Assembly: GCA_902599445.1 (NCBI GenBank)
Contig: CACKFK010000010.1
Coordinates: forward strand, 1-51,905
DNA: 51,905 bases
Direction: 5' to 3'
From: an uncultured Alphaproteobacteria bacterium
Lineage (GTDB): Bacteria > Pseudomonadota > Alphaproteobacteria > Rhodobacterales > Rhodobacteraceae
Below, piece after piece: positions 34,441 to 44,153 of the stretch; positions within the stretch are counted from its first letter, which is position 1, and each line of letters starts with the position of its first letter. The notes below the pieces were generated by a model, which made no database searches, was not told where the DNA came from, and saw nothing but the letters and a program-made list of their open reading frames with translations. The position numbers and the translations under genes are program-made.

Positions 34441-35407
34441 AGTTAGAATGCCACAACTCGGAATGAACCAAGATAGCGCAACAATTGTGGCTTGGCTCAA
34501 GAATGTAGGTGACAAAGTCACAGAAGGAGAGGCAATTTTTGAGGTAGAGACTGATAAGGCAACTATGGAGGTGGAGGCACGGTCAGAGGGTTATTTGTCA
34601 GATATACAAGTTGAACTAGGTGTCGATATCCCAGTGGGAGAATTGATTGCGACGATTGTAGAAAATAAGAAAGACATTGTTAAAAGCACCAAAGCGCCAG
34701 TTCTGACAAAAGAAGACGATTCAAAATCAGATGGACAACAAAAAGACCCAATTGAAAAGGAAGTAGTCGCTAAAGGAAATGATGCGCCTGCAAGTGATGA
34801 TGAGAATAGGACTGAAAGTCAAAAACTTGTTTCTCCAAGGCCTGTTAGCGAAAAAGTCTTAGCATCACCGAAAGCTAAAGTTATAGCAGCAGAGAAGGGA
34901 ATTAGGGTCTCCAGGCTTCGCTCTTTAGGCCTTTCAGAACCAATCCATGCAGCAGATGTCATGAGTTTGTCCGTTGGGGGGCAATCTAACTTAATGGCTG
35001 TTGTTGACGATGGGTATTTTCTTGAGCTAGTCGAAAGATCAGATAAAATGGACAGAACTGAAATCTTTATATCATTTTTGCATGGTTCTTGGCGTTTTTT
35101 ATATCCCCAAAAAGCACTAAGCTTACAGATTATAAATTTCGATGGCTCAGTATCTTCGTCATGTGGTTCCGAATCTAGAAAAAAAGAGGCCTCTGCGATC
35201 TCAATTTCACTATTTGATTTGTGTGAAACAAATTTATTCAGCTATGGGTCAGGAAGAAGTGAAAATATTCTCAGCGTAAGCCATAATAATGGTACTTTTA
35301 TATTGAATTTTTCATACAATGATACGGACCTTCAATTATCTGATGCTACTCAATTAATTAATGAAATGGCGGAAAGGGTGGGGAATCCTATTCGCCAGCT
35401 ACTTTAG
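34430..35407 (+). CDS. E2-like lipoyl protein with degenerate acyltransferase domain
   Basis: A 325-residue protein in the E2 position. Residues 1-80 form a good lipoyl domain (FEVETDKATMEVE holds the lipoylated Lys). Residues 80-135 are a flexible charged linker. Residues 135-180 form a peripheral-subunit-binding domain (SPKAKVIAAEKGIRVSRLRSLG). The last 140 residues align only loosely with the acyltransferase core: ENILSVS matches the ILAVG region, and LNFSYNDTDLQLSD stands where the catalytic DHRxxDG motif should be, with no histidine. The normal catalytic domain is about 230 residues, so it is also shortened. Acyl transfer to CoA should not work by the usual route. Confidence 0.85.
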   Translation: MPFEVRMPQLGMNQDSATIVAWLKNVGDKVTEGEAIFEVETDKATMEVEARSEGYLSDIQVELGVDIPVGELIATIVENKKDIVKSTKAPVLTKEDDSKSDGQQKDPIEKEVVAKGNDAPASDDENRTESQKLVSPRPVSEKVLASPKAKVIAAEKGIRVSRLRSLGLSEPIHAADVMSLSVGGQSNLMAVVDDGYFLELVERSDKMDRTEIFISFLHGSWRFLYPQKALSLQIINFDGSVSSSCGSESRKKEASAISISLFDLCETNLFSYGSGRSENILSVSHNNGTFILNFSYNDTDLQLSDATQLINEMAERVGNPIRQLL

Positions 35408-35415
35408 GATCAAAG

Positions 35416-36852
35416 ATGCAAGAAAAAAAAAACCAATTATATATCAATGGTAAATGGTGGCCCGCTTCAGATGGTGGAACTTTTCCAGTATTGAACCCAG
35501 CCACAGAAGAAGTCATAACTAATGTTGCCAGTGGAACTGTCGATGACGCAATGTCATGTCTAAAGGCTGCACAAGATTCCTTTCCTATATGGGCATCGAA
35601 AAGTCCTCGTGAAAGGGGAGAAATATTAAGAAAAGCTTTTGAATTAATTACAGAGCAATTACAGACAATAGCTAACCTAATTACATTAGAGAACGGTAAA
35701 GGAGCTTCTGACGCTATTGGTGAGGCACGATATGCAGCCGAATTTTTTCGTTGGTACGCTGAGGAGGCCGTTCGTTCAGAGGGACATCTTGGGATGGCAC
35801 CATCAACAGGTGCGCGTGTACTCGTACATCAAAAACCAGCGGGAATTGCAGTTCTCGTAACTCCTTGGAATTATCCTGCAGCTATGGGTGCTCGAAAAAT
35901 TGGTCCCGCTCTTGCTGCAGGTTGTCCAGTAATTATAAAGCCAGCGTCAGAGACTCCTCTGACAATGTTAGCATTGATGCCAATTTTAGAAAAAGCAGGA
36001 GTACCTCCCGGCGTCGTAAATGTGTTACCGTCACGCTCTTCTGGTAGTGTTGTTGCTGCGATTCTGAAAGATCGTCGAACAAGGGTCATTAGTTTCACTG
36101 GATCAACCGAAGTTGGGCGGCAAATCTTACACGCAGCGGCTGATAATGTTATTAAACCTGCAATGGAGCTGGGCGGAAACGCCCCATTTATTGTTTGTGA
36201 GGACGCAAACTTGGAGGCAGCAGCAGACGGTTTGATGGTTGCAAAAATGCGTAATTTAGGTGAAGCTTGTACTGCCGCAAATAGAATTTACGTGCACGAG
36301 AACGTAGAATTAGAATTTGTCGAAAGATTTGTAAAAAAAATGGCTAAGCTTAAAATGGGTAATGGAAGTGATGCCAGCATTGATGTTGGCCCCTTAGTTA
36401 ATGCGGAGACAAGAGATAAAGTTGATTACTTTGTTCGTGACGCTGTTTCCAAAGGTGCAAAGATTAATTTAGGTGGGAAAAAACCGGAAGGTAAAGGGTT
36501 TTTTTATCCACCTACAGTCTTAACAAATGTTCCTGACAGTGCTGATTGCCTCTCTGACGAAATATTTGGGCCGGTTGCCGCTATTCAAACATTTAGTAGC
36601 GAAAATGAAATTATTGAAAGGGCAAATAATACGGAATATGGTTTGGTTGCATATGTTTACACGACTAACCTAAAGAGAGGTATGAAGATATCAGAAAATT
36701 TAGAATTTGGTATGATCGGTTTGAATCGAGGTCTTGTTTCTGACCCAGCTGCCCCTTTTGGGGGTGTAAAGCAATCGGGATTGGGTAGAGAAGGTGGTAA
36801 AGAGGGAATGTTAGAGTTTCAGGAAACTCAATACATTTCAACTGAGTGGTAA
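35416..36852 (+). CDS. NAD(P)-dependent aldehyde dehydrogenase (succinate-semialdehyde type)
   Basis: A 478-residue aldehyde dehydrogenase. Catalytic and binding blocks are present: TPWNYPAAMGARKIGPALAAG, SFTGSTEVGRQI, MELGGNAPFIV with the general-base Glu, and the nucleophilic Cys in NLGEACTAANRIYV. The C-terminal PFGGVKQSGLGREGG is typical of the GabD/succinate-semialdehyde group. It starts 8 bp after the E2-like gene with an AGGAT site, so it belongs to the same operon. Its substrate could be an aldehyde produced in this pathway. Confidence 0.94.
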   Translation: MQEKKNQLYINGKWWPASDGGTFPVLNPATEEVITNVASGTVDDAMSCLKAAQDSFPIWASKSPRERGEILRKAFELITEQLQTIANLITLENGKGASDAIGEARYAAEFFRWYAEEAVRSEGHLGMAPSTGARVLVHQKPAGIAVLVTPWNYPAAMGARKIGPALAAGCPVIIKPASETPLTMLALMPILEKAGVPPGVVNVLPSRSSGSVVAAILKDRRTRVISFTGSTEVGRQILHAAADNVIKPAMELGGNAPFIVCEDANLEAAADGLMVAKMRNLGEACTAANRIYVHENVELEFVERFVKKMAKLKMGNGSDASIDVGPLVNAETRDKVDYFVRDAVSKGAKINLGGKKPEGKGFFYPPTVLTNVPDSADCLSDEIFGPVAAIQTFSSENEIIERANNTEYGLVAYVYTTNLKRGMKISENLEFGMIGLNRGLVSDPAAPFGGVKQSGLGREGGKEGMLEFQETQYISTEW

Positions 36853-37039
36853 ACAAATGGAAATAGAACCTCCTCGGAATGGTCAAAATACATTTCTACT
36901 ACGAGGGTTCCTATGGATTTAATTTCTGAGTACCGTATTATAAATAGAGTAAATGCAGCTTACTTCTCTCAACACTATAGAAATCTCTTGGTGATTCCCA
37001 ATGAACTTTTAATTGATCAACTTGAATGTTATTGGAAAG

Positions 37040-37525
37040 ATGATGTCTAAGACAAATGAGTCTATATCTTTGATCATTAATGGATTAAAATATAAGATAA
37101 AAGTGGATCCGGACACTCCTCTTTTGTTTGTGCTTAGAGACAATTTGGGTTTATGCGCTACTCGTTATGGCTGCGGTGAAGCAACTTGTGGAGCGTGTAC
37201 TGTTATTGTTGATGGGCAAGCAGTAATGTCTTGTGATATTTCATTGGGCGCTGTTGCGGAAAAATCAGTTCAAACAGCTGAAGGAATGCAAGCCATGCCT
37301 AGCCACCCTTTGTTAGAGTCTTTCATTAAATACCAAGCTGGTCAGTGTGGGTATTGCTTAACAGGTATATTAATGGCATCAAAAGCTCTCCTAGAAAAAG
37401 AGCCCTTAGCAACTAGAAAGAGAATAGCAGAAGTTTTGGACTCCAATCTATGCCGTTGTGGGGCTCATGCAAGAATATTGGATGCAGTTGAAGAAGCTGG
37501 GAAATTTATGAGTAAGGGGCTATGA
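37040..37525 (+). CDS. (2Fe-2S) subunit of a molybdenum hydroxylase (isoquinoline 1-oxidoreductase alpha-like)
   Basis: A 161-residue ferredoxin-type subunit. The first cluster is bound in ATRYGCGEATCGACTVIVDG (with the later C in VMSCDISLG), the second in GQCGYCLTGILMAS and NLCRCGAHARI. It carries electrons from the Mo cofactor subunit. The longer frame would begin at a TTG at 37013; the ATG at 37040 (another at 37043) follows GGAAAG and is preferred. The large subunit starts 1 bp after its stop codon. No separate FAD subunit gene is present, as in IorAB-type enzymes. Confidence 0.93.
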   Translation: MMSKTNESISLIINGLKYKIKVDPDTPLLFVLRDNLGLCATRYGCGEATCGACTVIVDGQAVMSCDISLGAVAEKSVQTAEGMQAMPSHPLLESFIKYQAGQCGYCLTGILMASKALLEKEPLATRKRIAEVLDSNLCRCGAHARILDAVEEAGKFMSKGL

Positions 37526-37526
37526 A

Positions 37527-39632
37527 ATGATACCTCCACCTCCGCTTGCAGATGCGCCACATTTAAAGAATTGGTTGCAAGTTTCAGAGGATAAAGAATT
37601 AATTTTTTTCACAGGTCGTGTGGAATTAGGCCAAGGTAATACCACAGCACTTTTAATGATGATAGCAGATGAGCTGGATGTCTTGCCTTCCTCAATAATT
37701 TTGGAAACTGCTCGCACAGATCTAACACCGAACGAAGGTATTACTGCGGGGAGTATGTCTATAACCATTGGGGGTCAGGCATTACGTTGGGTAGCATCTG
37801 CTTTAAAAATGCAGCTTTTAGAAATTGCTTCAAAACGATTAAGAATTCATGCCAAGAACCTCTCCATTTATGAAGGTCATATTTTTAATAAAGGGAAGAA
37901 AACGGAATGTTCTTTTACTGATTTTTTTGATGGACTTGATTTAACTAATAAAATTGTTGATGATGCCAAACCCAAGACTTTCGGAGAAAGACGAAAGTGC
38001 TTTAGAGACATAAATAGAATTGATTTAGAATCCCAGCTCTTTGGAGCTCCCTTTATTCATGACCTCAAATTTGATGGTATGCTGTATGGTGCTCCAGTGC
38101 ACCCCCCTAGTGCCCATTCTCATTTAGCTGATTTAGATCTTGAAATATTAAAAGGTCGTCCTGGTGTTATAAAGGTGGTTAGAGACGGTTCTTTTGTTGG
38201 AATAATAGCTTCAACTTCATACTATGCAAAAAAGGCAGCAAGCTGGGCTAGGAATAATGGAAAATGGGAGAGTAATATCAAAGAGCCGTTTAATCTCTTT
38301 GAAAACATAAAGAATTTAGACACAAAGCCAGAGACAGTGATTGAATCAAGTGACGTAAATAAAAATTCGGGAACTTGGTTTGAAATTACCGCATCAAGGC
38401 CATTTATTTATCATGGTTCAATAGGTCCTGCTACTGCTGTCGCAAAAGTTGGCAATGATAAAATCACTATTTATACGCATAGTCAGGGAGTATTTCAATT
38501 AAGACAAGCTATTGCAAAAGTCTTAAATACAGCAGAGGAAAAGATTTGCGTAATACATAAACCTGGTTCAGGTTGCTATGGTCATAATGGAGCTGATGAT
38601 GTGGCCTTCGATGCTGTTCTAATGGCTAAATCTATACCTGGAAAATTTTTAAAGGTTGTCTGGTCCAGATTTGATGAATTTCATTCATCACCAATGGGAG
38701 CCTCCATGGTGACAAAATCAAGAGCCTTGCTTTCTTCTGATGACCGACTTGTTGCTTTCGATGTTGAGTTAAATTCCACACCTCACACAAATAGGCCCAG
38801 TGCTAACTTCCCAAATTTGCTGGCGGCAGGATATTTGGCCAATCCTATTTCTCCTTCGCGAACACCTGATGTGCCAGTAGCGAGAGGAGGGGGAGCCGAT
38901 AGAAATGCTATTCCATCTTATGAAGTGGGGGGTGTAAGGGTTAGAAAACGGATTATATATGATACTCCATACAGAACATCTGCGCTTCGATCTTTGGGAG
39001 CGTATTGCAATGTAGTAGCCAATGAGGCGCTCTTAGATACGATCGCGAAACAAATTGAGGTTGAACCTATTGCTTTTCGCCTTGATCACACAACCGACCC
39101 CCGATCTCGGGATATACTGGAGCGTCTCGATTATGAAACTAAGAAAGATAGGGCAACCACCAATGAAGAAGGTATTGGTTGGGGCATTGGCTTTGCGCGT
39201 TATAAAGGTTTGGGTGGCTACTGTGCAGTAATGGTTAGAGTTCACGTAGGTGAAAATGTAAGCGTTACAGATGCAATATCGGTTTCCGACGTGGGAGAAG
39301 CCGTCAGCCCAGATGGAGTGAAAAATCAGGTTGAGGGTGGAATTATTCAATCAATTAGTTGGACGTTAAAGGAGTGTGTGCCAGTGGATGGATTTTCGGC
39401 AACTGCTGAATCATGGACAGATTATCCTATTCTTAAATTTAGCGAAATTCCAATTATGCGCACAATTCTTATTGACAGACCTGAGGAAAAGCCACTTGGG
39501 GCAGGAGAAATTTCTCAAGGTCCTACTGGCGCTGCTATAGTTAATGCTGTGGCCGATGCTATTGGATGTCATGTGACCAATTTACCAATTACAAGAGATG
39601 CTATAATTAGCACTATAAATGCTGAAGATTAG
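37527..39632 (+). CDS. Molybdopterin-binding subunit of a molybdenum hydroxylase (isoquinoline 1-oxidoreductase beta-like)
   Basis: A 701-residue large subunit that hydroxylates a ring carbon next to nitrogen or oxidises an aldehyde, using water as oxygen donor. Blocks: [66 protein letters not shown], and [23 protein letters not shown] with the catalytic Glu. It is slightly shorter than many IorB proteins and lacks a Tat signal, so it is cytoplasmic. AAGGGG precedes the ATG. Its stop codon overlaps that of the convergent pckA gene. Substrate unknown; N-heterocycles or aldehydes are both possible. Confidence 0.9.
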   Translation: MIPPPPLADAPHLKNWLQVSEDKELIFFTGRVELGQGNTTALLMMIADELDVLPSSIILETARTDLTPNEGITAGSMSITIGGQALRWVASALKMQLLEIASKRLRIHAKNLSIYEGHIFNKGKKTECSFTDFFDGLDLTNKIVDDAKPKTFGERRKCFRDINRIDLESQLFGAPFIHDLKFDGMLYGAPVHPPSAHSHLADLDLEILKGRPGVIKVVRDGSFVGIIASTSYYAKKAASWARNNGKWESNIKEPFNLFENIKNLDTKPETVIESSDVNKNSGTWFEITASRPFIYHGSIGPATAVAKVGNDKITIYTHSQGVFQLRQAIAKVLNTAEEKICVIHKPGSGCYGHNGADDVAFDAVLMAKSIPGKFLKVVWSRFDEFHSSPMGASMVTKSRALLSSDDRLVAFDVELNSTPHTNRPSANFPNLLAAGYLANPISPSRTPDVPVARGGGADRNAIPSYEVGGVRVRKRIIYDTPYRTSALRSLGAYCNVVANEALLDTIAKQIEVEPIAFRLDHTTDPRSRDILERLDYETKKDRATTNEEGIGWGIGFARYKGLGGYCAVMVRVHVGENVSVTDAISVSDVGEAVSPDGVKNQVEGGIIQSISWTLKECVPVDGFSATAESWTDYPILKFSEIPIMRTILIDRPEEKPLGAGEISQGPTGAAIVNAVADAIGCHVTNLPITRDAIISTINAED

Positions 39633-41233
39633 CCAATTGCAGCAGCTTTTGTTTTTTCATCTACAAAAGGTAAATATTGTTTAAAATTATCAGAGAATAA
39701 TTTAACTAATTTGGTAGCTTCTTTATCGTAAGAAACTTTATCCAACCAATTTTCTCGTGGATTTAAGAATTTGTTATCTATGCCTTGAAGAGCAATAGGC
39801 ACATCAAAACCAAAGTTTGAATCTTTACGAAAAGAACAACGATCTAAATGCCCCTCTAGTGCCGCATCCAAGAGTGCTCTAGTTATATGGATTGGCATAC
39901 GTTCCCCGCTGCCAACCCCTCCTCCTGTCCATCCAGTATTTAACAACCAACACCTCGTATTGTACTTTGTGATTTTTTCTCTTAATAGCTCTCCATATAC
40001 TTCTGGTCGGAGAGGTAAAAACGGCGCACCGAAACAAGTTGAAAACGTTGGCTCAGGCTCATTCACCCCTTTTTCAGTGCCCGCCACTTTTGATGTAAAA
40101 CCTGACAAAAAATGATACATAGCTTGAGCTGGTGAAAGAGAAGCTATGGGTGGCATGACTCCATATGCGTCACAAGTCAACAGAACAAGATCCTTTGGAT
40201 GTTTTGCTAAGCCATCTTGAGCCGAATTAGCTATATAATGCATTGGATAGGCAGCACGCATATTCACCGTCAAGCTATCATCTTGAAAATCCAATTGTTT
40301 AGTGTGTCTATCACAAACCATATTTTCGATCACAGTGGAAAATTTCGATGTTGTGGCGTATATCTCTGGTTCATTTTCATAAGACAGATTTATAGTTTTG
40401 GCGTAACACCCACCTTCGAAATTAAAAATACCATTAGCGGACCATCCATGCTCATCATCGCCAACCAAAACTCTTTTACCATCTGCTGAAAGGGTAGTTT
40501 TCCCTGTCCCTGATAAACCAAAAAAAATTGCCGAGTCCGATGAAGTATCAGAAATCCTATTTGCGGAACAATGCATTGGCATTATGCTTTTTTGCGGAAG
40601 GAGATAATTAAGCAATGTGAATACGCTTTTTTTGTTTTCGCCTGCATACTCAGTTCCTGCTATTAGCACAATCTTTTCATCAAAATTAATTGCTATAACA
40701 GTTTCGGATCTGCATCCATGCTTAATCGGGTCGGCAAAGAAAGTCGGCAGGTTTATAATTGTGAAATCGGCGACAAAGTCTGCAACTTCAGATTTATTGG
40801 GGCGAATTAGTAAATGTCTTATGAACAAGTTATGCCATACAAGTTCAGATATGACTCTAATATTGATTTGATGATTTTTTTCTGCTCCCGCAAATAAATC
40901 TTGTATGTAAAGTTTTTTCCCTTTCATGTGATGAAGCATGTCAGCATATAGAACATTGAATGATTCTTGTTCCATTTTAGCGTTTTGTTCCCACCAAATT
41001 TTTTTCTCAGTACTTGGAGAAATTACGACATGTTTGTCTTTAGGGGATCGCCCAGTGAACTTTCCTGTATTAACAATTAACGTGCCACCAACACCTAATT
41101 CACCTTCATTTCCTTTGACTGCGTGTTCCATCAAGCTAGGTTCTGTCAAATTATAGAAAGCTTCATCAAAACCATTTATGCTCTGGTTGCTGAGCTTAAA
41201 AGATGGGTTGAATAAACCACATTCTCGTTCCAT
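39629..41233 (-). CDS. pckA: Phosphoenolpyruvate carboxykinase (ATP)
   Basis: Converts oxaloacetate and ATP to PEP, CO2 and ADP in gluconeogenesis. The 534 residues match alphaproteobacterial enzymes. The P-loop (kinase-1a) is [15 protein letters not shown], the kinase-2 region is [15 protein letters not shown], and [11 protein letters not shown] and [22 protein letters not shown] are family blocks. Expected for growth on organic acids. It is monocistronic, converges on the Mo-hydroxylase gene with a 4-bp overlap of the ends, and has a 205-bp AT-rich region upstream. Confidence 0.97.
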   Translation of the reverse strand: MERECGLFNPSFKLSNQSINGFDEAFYNLTEPSLMEHAVKGNEGELGVGGTLIVNTGKFTGRSPKDKHVVISPSTEKKIWWEQNAKMEQESFNVLYADMLHHMKGKKLYIQDLFAGAEKNHQINIRVISELVWHNLFIRHLLIRPNKSEVADFVADFTIINLPTFFADPIKHGCRSETVIAINFDEKIVLIAGTEYAGENKKSVFTLLNYLLPQKSIMPMHCSANRISDTSSDSAIFFGLSGTGKTTLSADGKRVLVGDDEHGWSANGIFNFEGGCYAKTINLSYENEPEIYATTSKFSTVIENMVCDRHTKQLDFQDDSLTVNMRAAYPMHYIANSAQDGLAKHPKDLVLLTCDAYGVMPPIASLSPAQAMYHFLSGFTSKVAGTEKGVNEPEPTFSTCFGAPFLPLRPEVYGELLREKITKYNTRCWLLNTGWTGGGVGSGERMPIHITRALLDAALEGHLDRCSFRKDSNFGFDVPIALQGIDNKFLNPRENWLDKVSYDKEATKLVKLFSDNFKQYLPFVDEKTKAAAIG

Positions 41234-41438
41234 CAGTATGATTCCAATCTATCCAAATCAAAACATAGTTTAACTCAATTTTTTCTTAATTAAAACATTC
41301 AGTTCAAGCTATAAGCAAAATATTCTTGCAATTACCTTAATCACTAGGCATCATTTCTCAATGAAACTAATTTTTCCACTTTTCAATATCAAATGAGAAA
41401 ATATATAACTCTTACTTGTGATAAGATTGTATAATAAA

Positions 41439-41687
41439 TTACTGTTTATTCTTTAAATCAGTGAGTATAACTTGTGTCGCAGTCAGCGAAGATACCGTAT
41501 ATGGAACAAAAAATGTTAAGATCATACGTACCCAGGTATCTCCAGAAATCGAAAGAGTTAGCAGCTCGTTACCATGATTTATGAAAGCCAGAATTAGCCC
41601 TACTATTAGTGCAATCTTAATTGCTTTCTTTCTTACGCGATAACTAAAAAATATTTTGGTAGCTATTTTTAGATCCGGAAATGTCAC
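41439..41687 (-). CDS. Small two-helix membrane protein, NrtS-like
   Basis: An 82-residue protein with two hydrophobic segments: AIKIALIVGLILAFINHGNELL and MILTFFVPYTVSSLTATQ. The pattern (A-L-I-V-G-x-x-L-A-x-I-N-x-G, then L-T-x-x-V-P-Y) matches my memory of the small NrtS family linked to nitrate/nitrite transport. The start is a GTG at 41687 with GAAAGG at good distance. It stands alone between pckA and the AhpD-like gene. The transport role is by family resemblance only. Confidence 0.7.
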   Translation of the reverse strand: MTFPDLKIATKIFFSYRVRKKAIKIALIVGLILAFINHGNELLTLSISGDTWVRMILTFFVPYTVSSLTATQVILTDLKNKQ

Positions 41688-42075
41688 TAAAATCTGCCTT
41701 TCAACTTCACTTATTAATTAGCATATTTAATTACATATGAGAGGTAAAACACGGTTTATCTAATCCTACAAAAAAAGACTAACACTTTCAAATGAGAAGT
41801 TGCATAGATAGCCATAGGTAGCAATTCCCAACTTTTTTTAAACTATCATAAAGCCTGTTCTTGTCAGATTTACGATTGACCCATGCACTCTATCTTGGGA
41901 AGAACATGATTTCTATCGAAGCTATTGATCCTCCACAAACAAATAAATAACTTCTTTCATAAGCACTCAGTAATTTTATTTTGTCTTATACTAGAGATAA
42001 GTATGTTCCACATAGGATTCTTCACTCCCAACAATTGGTGTGCTAAGTATTGGTTATTATTTAGCGAGGTTTATT
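41688..42075. other. AT-rich intergenic region before the AhpD-like gene
   Basis: A 388-bp stretch between divergent genes. Promoters for the NrtS-like gene and for the AhpD-like/urease side must lie here, but no clean promoter pair, operator or riboswitch was seen. A 65-codon frame at 41925-42122 has no family resemblance and overlaps a real gene, so it was not accepted. The GAGG at 42066 is the ribosome-binding site of the next gene. Confidence 0.5.
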
Positions 42076-42648
42076 ATGAATTCACCGAAGAAGATTATGG
42101 CACTAGATTTACCGGTAGTTGACCCCATGCCAGAGTCCACAAAGAAATATTTTGATATTTGTCAGAAAAAACTTGGAATGGTACCAAATGTATTGAAAGC
42201 CTATGCTTTTGACGTATCTAAGTTGGAGGCATTTACAGGTTTTTATAATGAGCTCATGCTGGCAGATAGTGGTTTAACCAAACTAGATAGAGAAATGATT
42301 GCTGTTACTGTTTCGTCTATTAATAATTGTTTTTACTGTCTTGTAGCACATGGTGCAGCCGTACGACAACTATCAGGTGATCCTATTTTAGGTGAGATGA
42401 TAGCTATGAATTATAAAGTTGCCCCGCTAGATAAGAGGCAACTTGCTATGTTGGAGTTTGCAGAAAAAATTACAAGAAATAGCGCTGGAATTGAAGAATG
42501 CGATAGGGAAATATTGCGTGATGCTGGTTTTAATGATCGAGACATTTGGGACATAGCTAATGTGGCTGGATTTTTTAATATGACAAATAGAGTAGCGGCC
42601 GCGGTAGATATGCGACCAAATGATGAGTATCATCATCAACACCGCTGA
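42076..42648 (+). CDS. Peroxidase-related AhpD-like protein (carboxymuconolactone decarboxylase family)
   Basis: A 190-residue AhpD-fold protein. The CxxC redox pair is in NNCFYCLVAHGAAVRQLSGD, with the His of the relay close by. The N-terminal PMPESTKKYFDICQKKLGMVPNVLKAYA is typical of the uncharacterised peroxidase-related subfamily. The ATG at 42076 with GAGG seven bases before it is chosen over 42040. It lies 36 bp before ureD in the same direction and may be transcribed with the urease genes, though it has no known role in urease. Confidence 0.88.
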   Translation: MNSPKKIMALDLPVVDPMPESTKKYFDICQKKLGMVPNVLKAYAFDVSKLEAFTGFYNELMLADSGLTKLDREMIAVTVSSINNCFYCLVAHGAAVRQLSGDPILGEMIAMNYKVAPLDKRQLAMLEFAEKITRNSAGIEECDREILRDAGFNDRDIWDIANVAGFFNMTNRVAAAVDMRPNDEYHHQHR

Positions 42649-42684
42649 CAATCATTTAGATTATCAATTCCTTATGATATTGCC

Positions 42685-43524
42685 ATGAGTACTTCTGCTG
42701 ATTTCAAAAACAATGAAAAAGGTTCTTTGCAGCGCGCCAAAGGACGTTTAGAAATGTGTTTTGTTGAGGCTGAAGGAGAGACAACTATTTCGCACTTACA
42801 TCAATCAGGATCTTTGAAGGCATTGATTCCCAAATCTTATAAACGCAGTAAGGAAGCTATTATTGTTAATACTGGGGGTGGAATCGTTAGTGGTGACGAA
42901 TTTTCATTATCTATTCGAAATGGGAGAAACACGGCAACTTGGATCACAAGCCAGGCCTCTGAGAAGGTCTATAAGTCTAATGGCGATATGAGTAGCCTAG
43001 AGATTAACTTAAAGTTAGGAGAAAATTCCTCATTATATTGGTGTCCTCAGGAGACCATTTTATTTGAAAGATCTAGGCTATCTAGAAAAATAAACTTTAA
43101 TATTGAAAATACTTCCAATCTACTCATTGTTGAAAATGTCATTTTTGGTCGCATTGCCAGTGGTGAATGCAGTACAAATTGCTACTTTTCTGATCAATGG
43201 CGTATCAAAAGAGATCAAAAATTAGTACTAGCAGAAAATTTCTTGTTTAGTGGGTCTGAAAGTCTATACGGTAAGGCAAACTTGGGGAATAATAAATGTT
43301 TTTGTACAGTCACCTATGTTTCTTTGAATTCCGAAGGATATCTTAAGCAAGTGAGAGAAATAATTATTCAAAGAAACCTTACTGGAGGGGCTAGCTTTTG
43401 GAACAATTGCCTTGTCGGTAGAGTAGTTGCGGAAGATCCTGCCTCAATAAAACATTTTACTACTCTTTTGTTGAAATTATTTTCAAATGATACAGGATCT
43501 ATACCGAGAGTATGGTTGATGTAA
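42685..43524 (+). CDS. ureD: Urease accessory protein UreD
   Basis: Scaffold that binds apo-urease and, with UreF and UreG, delivers nickel. 279 residues. The family block is VNTGGGIVSGDEFSLSI, followed by WITSQASEKVYKSNG and SSLYWCPQETILFERSRL. It is the first gene of the ureDABC-EFG cluster; ureA follows after 9 bp. Confidence 0.93.
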   Translation: MSTSADFKNNEKGSLQRAKGRLEMCFVEAEGETTISHLHQSGSLKALIPKSYKRSKEAIIVNTGGGIVSGDEFSLSIRNGRNTATWITSQASEKVYKSNGDMSSLEINLKLGENSSLYWCPQETILFERSRLSRKINFNIENTSNLLIVENVIFGRIASGECSTNCYFSDQWRIKRDQKLVLAENFLFSGSESLYGKANLGNNKCFCTVTYVSLNSEGYLKQVREIIIQRNLTGGASFWNNCLVGRVVAEDPASIKHFTTLLLKLFSNDTGSIPRVWLM

Positions 43525-43533
43525 GGAACTGAC

Positions 43534-43851
43534 ATGTATTTGACCCCCAGAGAAAAAGATAAGTTACTTATAAGCTTGGCAGCAATGGTGGCAAAGAACC
43601 GTCTAAATAGAGGAATAAAACTAAATCATCCTGAAGCTATCGCTTTGATATCAGACTTTGTAATTGAGGGAGCCAGAGAAGGAAAGTCTGTTGCTAAGTT
43701 GATGGAAGAGGGTGGAAAAATTATATCTGAAGATCAATGCATGGAGGGGATATCTAAAATGATCAAAGATATTCAGGTAGAAGCTACCTTCCCCGATGGA
43801 ACAAAATTAGTTACCGTGCATTACCCAATTAGAAAAAAGGAAAGTGAATGA
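43534..43851 (+). CDS. ureA: Urease gamma subunit
   Basis: Smallest structural subunit of urease, 105 residues (usual about 100). [40 protein letters not shown] is the expected N-terminus and the C-terminal half ends [18 protein letters not shown]. It overlaps ureB by 4 bp (ATGA), consistent with coupled translation of the enzyme subunits. Confidence 0.96.
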   Translation: MYLTPREKDKLLISLAAMVAKNRLNRGIKLNHPEAIALISDFVIEGAREGKSVAKLMEEGGKIISEDQCMEGISKMIKDIQVEATFPDGTKLVTVHYPIRKKESE

Positions 43852-44153
43852 ATCCAGGAGAAATTTTTACCATTGAGGGTGATCTTGTTTTAAATAAAGA
43901 TTCGGAATCAGTGGAAGTAAAAGTAGCAAATACTGGTGATCGGCCTATACAAGTAGGAAGTCATTATCATTTTGCAGAAACAAATGAGGCATTAGATTTT
44001 GACCGTACAATAACGCGCGGTTTTCGGCTAGATATTCCATCTGGAACGGCTGTGAGATTTGAACCTGGCCAGATAAGGTCTGTGAGCCTTATTCCTTTTA
44101 AAGGTAAAAGAGAAATATATGGTTTCAACGGAAAAGTAATGGGGAAAATTTGA
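43848..44153 (+). CDS. ureB: Urease beta subunit
   Basis: Structural subunit, 101 residues. [16 protein letters not shown] starts the domain, followed by [21 protein letters not shown] and [24 protein letters not shown]. Separate gamma, beta and alpha genes are the usual bacterial arrangement. Its stop shares one base with the ureC start (TGATG). Confidence 0.96.
   Translation: MNPGEIFTIEGDLVLNKDSESVEVKVANTGDRPIQVGSHYHFAETNEALDFDRTITRGFRLDIPSGTAVRFEPGQIRSVSLIPFKGKREIYGFNGKVMGKI

Noticed and set aside
36866-36911. Hairpin GAACCTCCTCG/CGAGGGTTC as terminator after the aldehyde dehydrogenase gene
   Set aside because: The stem needs a two-base bulge, the loop is more than 20 bases and no T run follows. 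Not enough to call.
41925-42122. 65-codon open frame before the AhpD-like gene
   Set aside because: It runs into the accepted gene in another frame, has no recognisable family or ribosome-binding site, and has a composition expected of AT-rich non-coding DNA.
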